This document shows positions 1 through 8,831 of a stretch of 49,353 nucleotides of DNA, piece by piece. How positions within the stretch are numbered: the first letter of the stretch is position 1; every line of letters starts with the position of its first letter. A model generated the notes under the pieces. It had not been told where the DNA came from, searched no databases, and saw nothing but the letters and a program-made list of their open reading frames with translations. The position numbers and the translations under genes are program-made. Where the stretch lies: assembly GCA_036520315.1 (NCBI GenBank), contig DATDJZ010000021.1:1-49353 (forward strand). Direction: 5' to 3'. This DNA is from DASUPK01 sp036520315. Lineage in GTDB: Bacteria > Actinomycetota > Thermoleophilia > Solirubrobacterales > 70-9.

Positions 1-292
<292 letters not shown>

Positions 293-359
293 CAGGGTAG
301 TCCGAATCCGCGGCTCCGCGGGAACCGCTTCGCCCACTTTGGGCCGCTCGAAGGAGGCG

Positions 360-539
360 TCAGGCGAGCTGGGACCCGCAGGCATTGCAGCCTGAGGCCA
401 CCAGCTCTCCATGACACACCGGGCACTCCGCCCGGCCGTGAGCCGTCAGGGCCTCCCAGGCGCCGAGGATCTGATCTTCCAGCGTCACCTCGGACGGCTC
501 GAACAGGCTGGCCTTCTCTTCGACGGCAAGGACCGTCAC
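360..539 (-). CDS. small zinc-ribbon protein coupled to lexA (59 aa)
   Basis: A GTG start at 539 overlaps the lexA stop (GTGA), which predicts translational coupling to lexA. The 59-residue product has an acidic helical N-terminus followed by a compact two-knuckle zinc ribbon, C39-x2-C42 (CPVC) and C51-x2-C54 (CNAC), ending six residues later at TGA 362-360. The regular spacing of the cysteines and normal codon use support a real gene. I do not recognise the family. Because it shares the transcript and SOS box with lexA it may be DNA-damage inducible; that is inference. It could act as a nucleic-acid-binding or protein-binding accessory factor. Confidence 0.72.
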   Translation of the reverse strand: MTVLAVEEKASLFEPSEVTLEDQILGAWEALTAHGRAECPVCHGELVASGCNACGSQLA

Positions 540-1153
540 GAGACCCTCCTGAAAACCCCCACGACGCGGCCCAGAAGGCGCACGTCGCGGGTGCGAATCG
601 GCTTCATTCTCTTGTTCTCCGGCTGGAGCCGGACCTGATCCTTCTCACGGAAGAAGCGCTTCACGGTCGCCTCGTCGCCGATCAGAGCGACCACGATCTC
701 ACCGTCGCGGGCGCGCTCCGTGGGGCGCACCACGACGAAGTCCCCCTCCAGGATGCCGGCGTCCTTCATCGACTCGCCGCGGACCCGGAGGATGTAGTCG
801 CCGTCCTCGCCGCCGACGACATCCGGGACCTCGAGGTAGTCCTCGATGTTCTCCTCGGCCAGGATGGGCTCTCCGGCGGCGACCTGCCCAACCAGGGGGA
901 GACCGGTCTGACGGACGGCCTTCTTCGCCCGCTGGACCATCACCTCGAGCGCACGCGGCTTGGAGGGGTCCCGCCTGAGCACCCCGAGGCTCTCGAGCTT
1001 GGTGAGGTGCGCGTGCACCGTCGAGGAGGAATGGAGCCCTACCGCCTTGCCGATCTCCCGCACCGTGGGCGGATAGCCGTGCTGCTTGAGATAGCGGCTG
1101 ATGAAGTCGAAGATCTCCTTCTGGCGCTTCGACAGGTCCTTGACGAGGTCCAT
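536..1153 (-). CDS. lexA: LexA repressor / autoprotease
   Basis: SOS-response repressor of normal length (205 aa). The N-terminal winged helix (about 1-70) opens with SKRQKEIFDFI and carries the PPTVREIGKAVGLHSSSTV recognition region. The self-cleavage site is A93-G94 in QVAAGEP, and the catalytic dyad is S128 (RGESM) and K165 (EATVKRF). RecA filaments are expected to trigger cleavage and derepression of DNA repair genes. A perfect 14-bp operator lies 49 bp upstream of the start, indicating autoregulation. The stop codon is shared with the start of a downstream zinc-ribbon gene. The gene sits beside rnpB and tRNA-Leu. Confidence 0.97.
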   Translation of the reverse strand: MDLVKDLSKRQKEIFDFISRYLKQHGYPPTVREIGKAVGLHSSSTVHAHLTKLESLGVLRRDPSKPRALEVMVQRAKKAVRQTGLPLVGQVAAGEPILAEENIEDYLEVPDVVGGEDGDYILRVRGESMKDAGILEGDFVVVRPTERARDGEIVVALIGDEATVKRFFREKDQVRLQPENKRMKPIRTRDVRLLGRVVGVFRRVS

Positions 1154-1201
1154 CTCCCCTCCTCAGTCAGCCGCTCTGTTGGCGGCGCTGGATGCGATGG
1201 G

Positions 1202-1215
1202 CGAACACATGTTCG
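1202..1215. promoter_or_regulatory. LexA operator (SOS box)
   Basis: CGAACACATGTTCG is a perfect palindrome and matches the Gram-positive/actinobacterial SOS-box pattern CGAAC-N4-GTTCG. It lies 49-62 bp upstream of the lexA start codon, where an autoregulatory operator is expected. Confidence 0.88.
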
Positions 1216-1325
1216 GAGAGTAGCGCCCCCCGTGGACGGTTTCAAGCAGCGTTCTGAGCCGAACGATCTGACACCGGCTCCGACTCGGCTTCCCTCCCCC
1301 GCCGACTATCATCGACGGCCCTCAG

Positions 1326-1411
<86 letters not shown>

Positions 1412-1532
1412 TGGAAGTTGGAGCAGCGGATGACCTCACCGATCGTGCCCTTGCGCGACGGCGGAGTTAGCGCTCGCCCGAGCTAGCCGACTGCGGGCGA
1501 AGGCGAGGCGGCCCGCGGCCAGAATCGGTCCA

Positions 1533-2354
1533 CTACTGCCCACTCGCGAAGCAGAGAGCGCCGACGGCCGCCGTGGCGGTCAGCAGGGCGCCCGCCGCGG
1601 CAGAGGCGGCCACGCCGTTGGTGCCCAGGATGAGGACGGCGGCGGCGGCGCCCAGGCTCGGTCCGACGGGGAAGAGCCCGACCACCGCCAGGGCGATCAG
1701 CAGCGCGGTCGAGTCCAGGACCGTGGCGTCCACCCCGCTCCAGTTGAGCAGCAGCCAGTTGCGCGCGATCTGGAGCACGACGGCGACGCAGACCAGGGCG
1801 ATGATCCGGCTGCGGCCGCGCATCCCGCGCAGCACTGCGATGCCGGTCCAGAAACCCTCTCGGCGATGGCGGGCAAATCGCTGCATCCCGCCCAGCACCG
1901 CAGCCATCGCGGCGAAGCAGACGAGCGGCACCCACCACGGCACCCCCAACGGCCCGACCAGCGTGAAGGAGCAGATAGCGGCCAGCGCCGCCTCGATCAC
2001 CACGATCGGGAGCTCGGCGGCGAGCAGCACCGGTGCACGCGGGCACTCGGTCGGGGCGCTGCGCCGCAGGGGGGCGATCCGCACCGCCAGCCCGAATTGG
2101 CCGTTGAAGATGTTGCCGACGTAGCCGATGCTGGAGGCCTGGTAGAGCCGCCGTCTGCTGACGCTGCCGCCGGCCGCGCCGATGCAGACGCTCCACGCCT
2201 CGCTTCGGGCGACGAGCCAGATGACGTGCAGCGCCACGGCGGCGCCCAGGACCCAGATGGGAGCCGAGCCCAGCGCTGCGACGAACTCGCCGCCGTGTCC
2301 GGCCATGGCGATCGCCAGCGCGATCGCGACCAGAGTGCCTCCCGCCAGACTCAC
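1533..2354 (-). CDS. lysylphosphatidylglycerol synthase/flippase-like membrane protein
   Basis: Polytopic membrane protein of 273 aa with about seven hydrophobic segments. It resembles the UPF0104/AglD-like LPG synthase transmembrane region: a polar stretch around residues 65-85 (RRRLYQASSIGYVGN) and a final segment with LFPVGPSLGAAAAVLILG match the usual layout of these flippase-like proteins. There is no C-terminal aminoacyl-transferase domain, so a lipid-modifying synthase role is unlikely; transport or flipping of a lipid or glycolipid is a family-level guess. The start is GTG at 2354. It is divergent from the zinc-finger gene at 2546. Confidence 0.7.
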   Translation of the reverse strand: MSLAGGTLVAIALAIAMAGHGGEFVAALGSAPIWVLGAAVALHVIWLVARSEAWSVCIGAAGGSVSRRRLYQASSIGYVGNIFNGQFGLAVRIAPLRRSAPTECPRAPVLLAAELPIVVIEAALAAICSFTLVGPLGVPWWVPLVCFAAMAAVLGGMQRFARHRREGFWTGIAVLRGMRGRSRIIALVCVAVVLQIARNWLLLNWSGVDATVLDSTALLIALAVVGLFPVGPSLGAAAAVLILGTNGVAASAAAGALLTATAAVGALCFASGQ

Positions 2355-2545
2355 CGCGGTGGGTGCCGGCGGAGCATCGAGCGAGCCGCCGCCACCCGCG
2401 CGCGGATCAAGAGTGTCGTTCCATTCGCAAGGCTGGGTACCCCTCCATACCGACCCCTACACTGGATCGGACGCATTCGCCCGTCGGCACTCCTCCCTCG
2501 TCCTACGCGCGAAACCCACCTCAGAGGGTCAGGAAGGCGGTTTCG

Positions 2546-2905
2546 ATGACCGAGTCCGGACCGACGCCTGTCGAGACAGGCCAGGCGAGCGAGTGGACAT
2601 GTGCGCGCTGCGAGATGACGGTCAGCTTCGCCCCCGAAGTGGAGCGCCCGCGGCTGCCAGCGACCTGGGCCAAGCAGGATGGCCTGCTCTACTGCCTCTC
2701 CTGCCGGCGAGAGATGGCCGGTGAGGCCGGCGTCGAGAGCCTCGACGAGGACGCCCCGAACGAGAAGCGCACTCGCGTACGGGCCCAGGCGCGGCTCGCC
2801 TTCGAGATCGGCCGAGACCCGGGGCGTCCCGACAACGAGATCGCCAAAGCCTGCCGCACCTCGACGGTGGCGGTCCGCAAGGCTCGCGCACGGCTCGGCC
2901 CCTGA
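2546..2905 (+). CDS. zinc-finger/HTH small putative DNA-binding protein
   Basis: I choose the ATG at 2546 because AGGAAGG lies 8 bp upstream; the frame is open further upstream but that part looks non-coding. The 119-aa product has an N-terminal treble-clef-like or zinc-ribbon module with CARC near residue 19 and CLSC near residue 50. An acidic linker follows (SLDEDAPNEK), then a basic helix and a C-terminal helix-turn-helix-like segment (DNEIAKACRTSTVAVRKAR) of the kind that picks DNA in sigma-like or resolvase-like domains. It stands alone, with a 190-bp divergent region upstream. The family is not recognised; a transcription regulator is the simplest reading. Confidence 0.72.
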   Translation: MTESGPTPVETGQASEWTCARCEMTVSFAPEVERPRLPATWAKQDGLLYCLSCRREMAGEAGVESLDEDAPNEKRTRVRAQARLAFEIGRDPGRPDNEIAKACRTSTVAVRKARARLGP

Positions 2906-2912
2906 ACGGGGC

Positions 2913-3785
2913 TCAGGAGCTCGCGCGCAGGAACCCGCGCAGCGAGGCGAGCAGCTCCTCCGGCGCCTCCTCCGGGATGAAGTGGCCGGACGGCAATGGC
3001 CCTCCCTCAGTCGAGTCAGCCCAGCCGCGCCAGACCTCGAGCGCGTCGGACATCGCGCCCTCCTCCGAGCCCCAGTGGACGAGCACGGGAACCTGGATCG
3101 TTCGCCCGGCGTCGCGATCCTCGGCGTCCACCCGCCGGTCGATGTGGAAGGAGGCACGGTATTCGGCGCAGATCGCGGGGATCGTCTCCGGTGTGAAGCC
3201 GCGCAGGTACTGCTCTTTCGCCTCGGCCGAAATCGCGCCCCGAGAGGCCGGCCATGACTCCAGGATGTCGCGCAGCACATACTCCGCACTCGCCCCGATC
3301 ACCCGCTCGGCGAAGGGCGGCGGCTGGGCCAGGAAGATGAATGGCCAGTACTCGAGCGCCGTGTCAGGGGTCATCCGCTCAAATTGCTCGACCGTCGGGA
3401 TCACGTTGAGCACCCCCAGGCGCTCGACGGCACCGGGATGGTCGAGAGCCATCCGGTAGGCGACCCGCCCGCCGCGGTCGTGGCCGACGACCGAGAAGCG
3501 TTCGTGCCCGAGCCGCGCCATCAGCTCGACCAGCTCGGCCGCGCGCTCCCGATTCGAGTAGCCCTCGCCCAGCGGCCCGCCGGGTGCCGAGCGGCTCTCG
3601 CCGTAGCCCTTCAGGTCGCACAGGACAACCGTGTGGTCGTCGGCGAGAGCCGGTGCGATCCGATGCCAGCAATAGTGGGTCTGGGGGAATCCGTGGAGAA
3701 GCAGGACCGGCGGCCCGTCGCCCGCCACTCCCGGCCGGTAGCTCGTCGGTCCAACCTCGATCTCCGCGTGCTTGAACCCGTACAC
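2913..3785 (-). CDS. alpha/beta hydrolase, haloacetate dehalogenase/epoxide hydrolase-like
   Basis: 290-aa alpha/beta-hydrolase. The oxyanion-hole motif is H31-G-F-P. The nucleophile elbow is G-H-D103-R-G-G-R107, with Asp as nucleophile and the two arginines that bind the carboxylate in fluoroacetate dehalogenases, and the catalytic His is H268 (SGHF). The cap region carries FLAQPPP as in that family. By my recollection of the Rhodopseudomonas enzyme, the halide-binding His-Trp pair just before LAQP is Pro-Phe here, so true defluorination is doubtful; another 2-haloacid or an epoxide is possible. It is convergent with the zinc-finger gene, 7 bp away. Confidence 0.85.
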   Translation of the reverse strand: MYGFKHAEIEVGPTSYRPGVAGDGPPVLLLHGFPQTHYCWHRIAPALADDHTVVLCDLKGYGESRSAPGGPLGEGYSNRERAAELVELMARLGHERFSVVGHDRGGRVAYRMALDHPGAVERLGVLNVIPTVEQFERMTPDTALEYWPFIFLAQPPPFAERVIGASAEYVLRDILESWPASRGAISAEAKEQYLRGFTPETIPAICAEYRASFHIDRRVDAEDRDAGRTIQVPVLVHWGSEEGAMSDALEVWRGWADSTEGGPLPSGHFIPEEAPEELLASLRGFLRASS

Positions 3786-3838
3786 CGCTTATCCCGTCTC
3801 GCCTTCCGCCGCTGAGTTACGCCCGCAACAATCGGACC

Positions 3839-4618
3839 ATGCGGATTTCGGCCAAAGCCGCCAGCGCGATCGCCGCGGTCACACTCGGGCTCGCCGGCGG
3901 GCTGGTCGCCTGCTCTAACGACCCCGAGGCCAAGCCTAAGCCCCGGGCCCAGGTGCTCGTCTTCTCCAAGACTGCTGGATTCCGGCATGACTCGATCCCC
4001 GCCGGCGTCGCGGCGAGCAGGAGCCTCGGCCGGGCGAACGGCTTCTCGGTCAGCGCAACCGAGGACGCCAAGGCCTTCACGGCCAAGCGCCTGCGCCGCT
4101 TCGACGCCGTCGTCTTCCTGAGCACCAGCGGCGACGTGCTCGCGCCACGGCAGCAGCGCGACTTTCGCTCCTACATCCGCCATGGCGGCGGCTGGGTCGG
4201 GATCCACTCCGCCGCCGACACCGAGTACGAGTGGCCCTTCTACGGGCGGCTGCTGGGCGCTTACTTCCAGTCTCACCCCGCGATCCAGCCCGCCACGATC
4301 GACGTCGTCGACCGCTCCCATCCGTCGACTCGCCACCTCCCGGCTCGCTGGACGCGAACGGACGAGTGGTACGACTTCCGCTCGAACCCCCGCGGCGCCG
4401 TCCACGTTCTGGCAACGCTCGACGAGTCCACCTACACCGGCGGCACGATGGGCGCCGACCACCCGATCGCCTGGTGCCACCCCTTCAAGGGCGGGCGCGC
4501 CTGGTACACGGCAGGCGGTCACACGAGCGAGTCCTACTCCGAGCCGGCCTTCCGACGCCACCTGCTCGGCGGCATCCTCTGGGCGGCCGGACTGGCGAAG
4601 GGCAACTGCCGGGTCTGA
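3839..4618 (+). CDS. ThuA-domain lipoprotein
   Basis: 259 aa. The N-terminus is a lipoprotein signal ending in the lipobox GLVAC (C25). The rest is one ThuA-like (trehalose utilisation, class I amidotransferase-like fold) domain: VLVFSKTAGFRHDSI at the start, GGGWVGIHSAADTEYEW in the middle, and GGTMGADHPIAW with YTAGGHTSESY near the end. ThuA proteins bind or process sugar derivatives, often beside glycosidases or dehydrogenases, but here the protein is exported and stands alone. Its substrate cannot be told from context. Confidence 0.85.
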   Translation: MRISAKAASAIAAVTLGLAGGLVACSNDPEAKPKPRAQVLVFSKTAGFRHDSIPAGVAASRSLGRANGFSVSATEDAKAFTAKRLRRFDAVVFLSTSGDVLAPRQQRDFRSYIRHGGGWVGIHSAADTEYEWPFYGRLLGAYFQSHPAIQPATIDVVDRSHPSTRHLPARWTRTDEWYDFRSNPRGAVHVLATLDESTYTGGTMGADHPIAWCHPFKGGRAWYTAGGHTSESYSEPAFRRHLLGGILWAAGLAKGNCRV

Positions 4619-4635
4619 ACCCTCACGGGGGGTCC

Positions 4636-5211
4636 CTACGGCTTGCAGAGTCGCTGGCGAATCCAGCCCGACGCGGCCCTCAGCTGGAGGCGGCCGGCGA
4701 ACAGCGCCTGCGCGAAGTCGATTCCCTGGTCGGCGAGCCTGCCGTCCGGCGAGTCGGCCGGGTCGCGGCGGAGGTTTTCGGAGATCCAGCGTGTGAGGAC
4801 TGGTCCGCCGAACATGCTCGCCCGGGCAACCCCGACGAAGTGACGGACCTGGCCGCGCGTGCCGTCGTCGAACTCGGACTTGAAACCACGCCCAAGGATG
4901 ATGTTGCGGCCGTCGCGGGCGAGATCGACCAGCGCGAGGCGCCCTGGCCGGATGCCGGCAGCCTGCTGCCCCAGGTCTGTAAGGAACTTCTCGGCGGTCC
5001 GGTCCCGGACGGCGAGGTTCGCCGCGAGGCCGGCCAGTCGCTCACACGCGGTTCCGGTGAGCGGCTGGGTCCGTCCCCCGTGGGCGGCGGCTGAGCCAGG
5101 CTTCTCACCAGCGCCACCAGCCGGGCCCGACTCATCGCCGACTGGATCGAGCACGACATAGGCGAGCGCCCCCGCAGCCAACACCACCGCGACCGCCACG
5201 AAGAGCTTCAT
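4636..5211 (-). CDS. membrane-anchored or secreted protein of unknown function
   Basis: I choose the ATG at 5211 because it overlaps the stop of the upstream gene (ATGA) and opens a signal peptide or membrane anchor (MKLFVAVAVVLAAGALAYVVL). The 191-aa product has a low-complexity Gly/Pro/Ala linker, then a folded extracytoplasmic region with two cysteines (TACERL and the C-terminal RLCKP) that could form a disulfide. I do not recognise the domain. It is coupled to the ABM monooxygenase upstream, but no joint function is evident. Confidence 0.68.
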   Translation of the reverse strand: MKLFVAVAVVLAAGALAYVVLDPVGDESGPAGGAGEKPGSAAAHGGRTQPLTGTACERLAGLAANLAVRDRTAEKFLTDLGQQAAGIRPGRLALVDLARDGRNIILGRGFKSEFDDGTRGQVRHFVGVARASMFGGPVLTRWISENLRRDPADSPDGRLADQGIDFAQALFAGRLQLRAASGWIRQRLCKP

Positions 5212-5525
5212 CCAGGCGAGGACCCGGGGTACTCGCCGGTCTCTGCGATCTCGTGGATCGCGACCTCGGGCCGCTCGGAGACGACCTCCAGCAGACCGGC
5301 CGCGAACTCGTGCAGGTGGGGCTGCCCGAAATGCCGGTCTAGCGCCTTGCGGTCGGCCCACTCCTCGACCGCGATGAAGCTCAGCGGGTCCTCGACAGCG
5401 GCGAAGAACCCGTACCGAAGACAGCCCTCCTCTTTGCGGGACTCGTCCTGCATCCTCTGCAGCAGCATCACCAGCCGCTCGCGCCGGTCCGGCTCACAGC
5501 GGACCCGTCCGATCACCACGATCAC
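5208..5525 (-). CDS. antibiotic biosynthesis monooxygenase (ABM) domain protein
   Basis: 105 aa, the full length of a single ferredoxin-like ABM domain. MIVVIGRVRCEPDRRERLVMLL, the EEGCLRYGFFAAVEDP segment and FIAVEEWADRKALDRHFGQPHLHEF match the YgiN/quinol-monooxygenase style. Such proteins act as cofactor-free monooxygenases or heme-binding dimers; the substrate is unknown. The last codons overlap the start of the downstream anchored protein. A GGAGG-like site (AGGAGG) precedes the start. Confidence 0.85.
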   Translation of the reverse strand: MIVVIGRVRCEPDRRERLVMLLQRMQDESRKEEGCLRYGFFAAVEDPLSFIAVEEWADRKALDRHFGQPHLHEFAAGLLEVVSERPEVAIHEIAETGEYPGSSPG

Positions 5526-5584
5526 GAAAACCTCCTGGTCGAGTGGGCCGCCTACTTCTAAAGGGTCGGCACCCTTGTCCGGAC

Positions 5585-6952
5585 CTAGTCCGGGGGGATG
5601 TTCTGGTTCAGCTGGAAGAGGTTGTCCGGGTCGTATTCGCGCTTCAACGCCCGTAGCCGCTCGTATTTCGCGGAGCCATACGCCTCGCGGATCCGATCCT
5701 GGCCTTCGTCCATCAGGAAGTTGACGTAGACGCTCTCGTGGAACGGCTCGAGCGCCGACCAGAAGTCGCGCACCCAGTCGCGCTCCTGCTCAAAACCCTC
5801 CTCGTCCTCGGTGACGGCGGTGATGTTGAAGGTATGTCCGACCCCGCGACCGTCGAACGCGGTGTCGTCGTCCCCCACCTCGCGGATCGCACCGCCGAGC
5901 TGCCAGATTGGAAAGCTCGTCAGCGGGGACCGAATCCTCATCGAATGCTCCACGGTGATGTCGATGACCTCGTCGGTGAGCTCAGCGACATCGCAGGAGC
6001 GCATGTAGTACCAGCGCCCATGCGGGAAGCTCGGGTCAAGCATCGCCTGGTGCTCGACGAAAGCCTTCGGCTCACAGAGGTCGAGCACCGGGCGGCCGAA
6101 CTCGCGCAACGGTCGGATCACGCTATCCCCCTCGTCGAGGTCGCCCGACCAGCAGCAGACGACGCCGACGATGAGGCGGCCGTGGAGCTCCGAGGGCACG
6201 AAGTCGAGCGGAGGCGCCTTGCGATGCATCACGATGGTCATCAGCTCATTGGGTGCCTCGGCGATCCAGTCGCGGTAGAAGCGCAGCACCTCCTGCGACT
6301 CCTCGATCAACCAGAAGATCGGCCCGGCAAGCACAGTCGGCCCCAGTGGATTGAGCCGAAACTCGAATTCGGTGACGACGCCGAAGTTCCCACCGCCCCC
6401 TCGAAGACCCCAGAAGAGCTCGGGATTCTCTGTCTCGCTGGCACGCGCCACCTCGCCGCCAGCGGTCACCAGCGTGGCCGAGATCAGCTGGTCGATCGTG
6501 AGTCCGTATTTGCGATGCAGCCAGCCGATTCCGCCCCCGAGGGTCAGGCCGGCGAGACCCGTGTGGGTGACGATGCCGGCGGGGACCGCGAGCCCGTGCT
6601 CCTGGGTCGCCGCGTCCAGCTCACCGAGCAACACCCCCGCCCCAACCCGCGCCGTCCCTGCCTCCGCGTCGACCTCGATCCGCTTCATCCGGCTGAGGTC
6701 GATGACGAGCCCCTCGTCGCAGGTGGAGAGACCGGGGAAGCTGTGCCCGCCCCCTTTCACAGCAGTTGGAAGGCCCGATCCCCTCGCCAACCCGACCGCG
6801 TCGACGACCTGCTGCTCAGTTGCGCATCTGGCGATCGCGGCCGGGAATCGGTCGATCGAGCCGTTCCAGACCTTGCGATGCTCGTCGTATGCCGGGTCCT
6901 CGGGCCTAATCAATTCGCCGCGAAAGGAACCCGGGAGCGCGGTGAGCGCCAT
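5585..6952 (-). CDS. FAD-binding berberine-bridge-type oxidoreductase
   Basis: 455 aa from the ATG at 6952, which has GGAAGGAG upstream. An N-terminal FAD_binding_4 domain carries the GGGHS motif whose His (H70) is the usual covalent FAD attachment site, followed by GLTLGGGIGWLHRKYGL. The C-terminal BBE segment (YVNFLMDEG, YGSAKYERLRALKREYDPDNLFQLNQNI) is complete. The second attachment cysteine of bicovalent enzymes is absent (the segment reads AGIVTHTG), so a single histidyl linkage is predicted. The family oxidises sugars, alkaloids or other alcohols; the substrate is unknown. Confidence 0.9.
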   Translation of the reverse strand: MALTALPGSFRGELIRPEDPAYDEHRKVWNGSIDRFPAAIARCATEQQVVDAVGLARGSGLPTAVKGGGHSFPGLSTCDEGLVIDLSRMKRIEVDAEAGTARVGAGVLLGELDAATQEHGLAVPAGIVTHTGLAGLTLGGGIGWLHRKYGLTIDQLISATLVTAGGEVARASETENPELFWGLRGGGGNFGVVTEFEFRLNPLGPTVLAGPIFWLIEESQEVLRFYRDWIAEAPNELMTIVMHRKAPPLDFVPSELHGRLIVGVVCCWSGDLDEGDSVIRPLREFGRPVLDLCEPKAFVEHQAMLDPSFPHGRWYYMRSCDVAELTDEVIDITVEHSMRIRSPLTSFPIWQLGGAIREVGDDDTAFDGRGVGHTFNITAVTEDEEGFEQERDWVRDFWSALEPFHESVYVNFLMDEGQDRIREAYGSAKYERLRALKREYDPDNLFQLNQNIPPD

Positions 6953-7027
6953 CAACTTCTCCTTCCTCGCCGATCAAGCTAGCCGATCTCGTACGCCCAT
7001 TTCACGAAGACGCGGTCGCGGCGCGAA

Positions 7028-7840
7028 TCACAGCGGACGCCCCTGCGTGTCGCAGAGCTGCGGGGCGCTCACCTGCTCCGCCTCGACGATGACCAGCTGG
7101 CGCTCCATTTCGGCCGGCTCGATACTGCCGGCGCGATTCTCGTAGGGGTGATCGAGGAACCAGACGAGGAGCAGGCCCGAGACCACGAGCGCGGCGATCG
7201 CGGCGATCAGGCTCCCCTGCACGATGAAGTGCTCGCGGCGGTCCGCGAAGAACAGAGCGAACCCGACCGTCACTGCCGCGCCAACGCCGAGGACGAACCA
7301 GGCCGGGGCCGGTAACGCGCGGTTGGCCTCGCTGAGGCGCACGCGCCGTGCGTCGGTGCGCTTGTCCTGCTGCTCGAGCAGCTGCAGGAAGGCGGCCTCC
7401 TGCGCAGGCGTTATCGGATCCAGGTTCTGTAGGCCCTCCTCCAAGCGAGTCACCCAGCCCTGGACGACCGGGCTTCGGTCTCCATGCCTCATTGCCGGCC
7501 ACTCCTCATGGATCACCGCGCGCCCATAACAAATCAGGACGCCCTCGATCGGATCTCGCTGGGCCGGGGGGAAGAACTCCGCGGTCCGTGACAGTTGCAC
7601 CAGGGTCGTCGCCTCCTCGTCGGCCCCCGCCTTGGCGTCGTTGAAGCTCCCGAAGGCCTCGAGCACGACAAAGGCGAGCAGCACCGCGAACGCCGTGCCG
7701 AGAAACGCGAAGATCCCAGCCCCTCGCTCAATCTCGACGAAGAAATGATCGACGCTCGAGTGCCGTCTGACCTCGTACATGAGACCCACCGCGACGGCGG
7801 CGGCGGCCAGCACGATCAGGGCCATCAACCAAAGGCTCAC
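7028..7840 (-). CDS. DUF4239 (bestrophin-like) membrane protein
   Basis: 270 aa. It has two N-terminal membrane segments (about 5-22 and 42-62), a soluble central region and two C-terminal membrane segments (about 178-198 and 208-228). The pattern GTAFAVLLAFVVLEAFGSFNDAK followed by EATTLVQLSRTAEFFP is characteristic of the DUF4239 family, sometimes described as bestrophin-like. No function is established. The start is GTG. It is 12 bp downstream of the luciferase-like gene on the same strand. Confidence 0.8.
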   Translation of the reverse strand: MSLWLMALIVLAAAAVAVGLMYEVRRHSSVDHFFVEIERGAGIFAFLGTAFAVLLAFVVLEAFGSFNDAKAGADEEATTLVQLSRTAEFFPPAQRDPIEGVLICYGRAVIHEEWPAMRHGDRSPVVQGWVTRLEEGLQNLDPITPAQEAAFLQLLEQQDKRTDARRVRLSEANRALPAPAWFVLGVGAAVTVGFALFFADRREHFIVQGSLIAAIAALVVSGLLLVWFLDHPYENRAGSIEPAEMERQLVIVEAEQVSAPQLCDTQGRPL

Positions 7841-7852
7841 TCAGCCATCTCC

Positions 7853-8776
7853 CTACAACTCCGGGAGCACGCTATCCGCCAGCAGCTCTATCTGCCGTCG
7901 CTCGTCGCCAAGAGGCCAGAGCTGGACCCACTCGCATCCAGCCTGCTGATAGTCGGCGAGAATGCGTGCGCAGTGCTCTGCCGATCCGATGCAGAGCCGG
8001 TCGCGGAGCTCGGCGGGCTCGCGCCGAAGCAGCGGGGCGAGAACTTCGTCGAGTACGCGGGTCGTCTCGGGCGCGTCCTCGCTCACCCAGGTCCACATCG
8101 TGACGAGTGCATTTGGAAAGCCGTCCGGGTCGCGGCCGCGCTCGGCGAGCTTCTCGGCGAGGGAGGCCTTCGCAGCCGCGAACCGCTCGGGGCTCGTGTT
8201 GTAGGCGGAGGCGAGCCATCCGTCAGCGAGCCGCGCCACCCGGCGGAGGCCCGCGTCAGAGCCCCAGCTGCCGATCCAGATCGGGATCCCGTCCTCGCTG
8301 TAGGGGGGCGGGGCAAGCTCGGAGTCGGGCAGCGCGTGGAACCTGTTCGGCGGAGCCTCCTCACCACGCAAGAGGTGCCGGAGAATGGCGACGGACTCGT
8401 CGAAGCGGCCCCAGCGCTCCTCGAACGGGAGCCCGACCGCTTCGTAATCGCGGCTCGACGATCCCGGTCCGACGCCGGCGATGAGGCGGCCCTCGCTGAG
8501 CAGGTCCAGCGCGGTGAGGGCCTTCGCCAGGGCGACCGGGCCGCGGACTGCAGGCAGCGAGACGGTCGTTGCGAGGGTCATCTCGCCCGAGCGCTCGATC
8601 GCCGCGGCCAGAGCGGTCAGTCCGTCGAGCCAGGGCGTGGAGAAGACGAGGTGATCGTTGGCGGAGATGGCGTGGAGCCCGCATTCCCGTGCAGCGTCGA
8701 CCGAGTCCAGCACCCTCGTGGCTGACTGTCCCTCCCCACGGAACTCCATCAAGGGCAGGTGAACCCCGATCTTCAC
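7853..8776 (-). CDS. LLM-class (luciferase-like) flavin-dependent oxidoreductase
   Basis: 307 aa, a complete TIM-barrel bacterial-luciferase-like protein. MKIGVHLPL begins the first strand, ANDHL (about 39-43) lies in the active site, and GRLIAGVGPGSSSRDYEAVGLPFEERWGRFDE is the flavin phosphate-binding region. IPIWIGSWG follows further on. In actinobacteria many members use F420, others FMN, and the sequence alone does not settle which. It is followed closely by the DUF4239 gene. Confidence 0.9.
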   Translation of the reverse strand: MKIGVHLPLMEFRGEGQSATRVLDSVDAARECGLHAISANDHLVFSTPWLDGLTALAAAIERSGEMTLATTVSLPAVRGPVALAKALTALDLLSEGRLIAGVGPGSSSRDYEAVGLPFEERWGRFDESVAILRHLLRGEEAPPNRFHALPDSELAPPPYSEDGIPIWIGSWGSDAGLRRVARLADGWLASAYNTSPERFAAAKASLAEKLAERGRDPDGFPNALVTMWTWVSEDAPETTRVLDEVLAPLLRREPAELRDRLCIGSAEHCARILADYQQAGCEWVQLWPLGDERRQIELLADSVLPEL

Positions 8777-8831
8777 GGTGCGAGCCTACTCGCGCCCGTC
8801 CAGCGTCAGCTGGGCGCCGCCGGTCGAGGGC

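Noticed and set aside
2397..2545. Upstream extension of the zinc-finger/HTH gene frame to 2363
   Set aside because: The extra residues are Arg/Pro/Ser-rich without domain character, and a good ribosome-binding site precedes the ATG at 2546.
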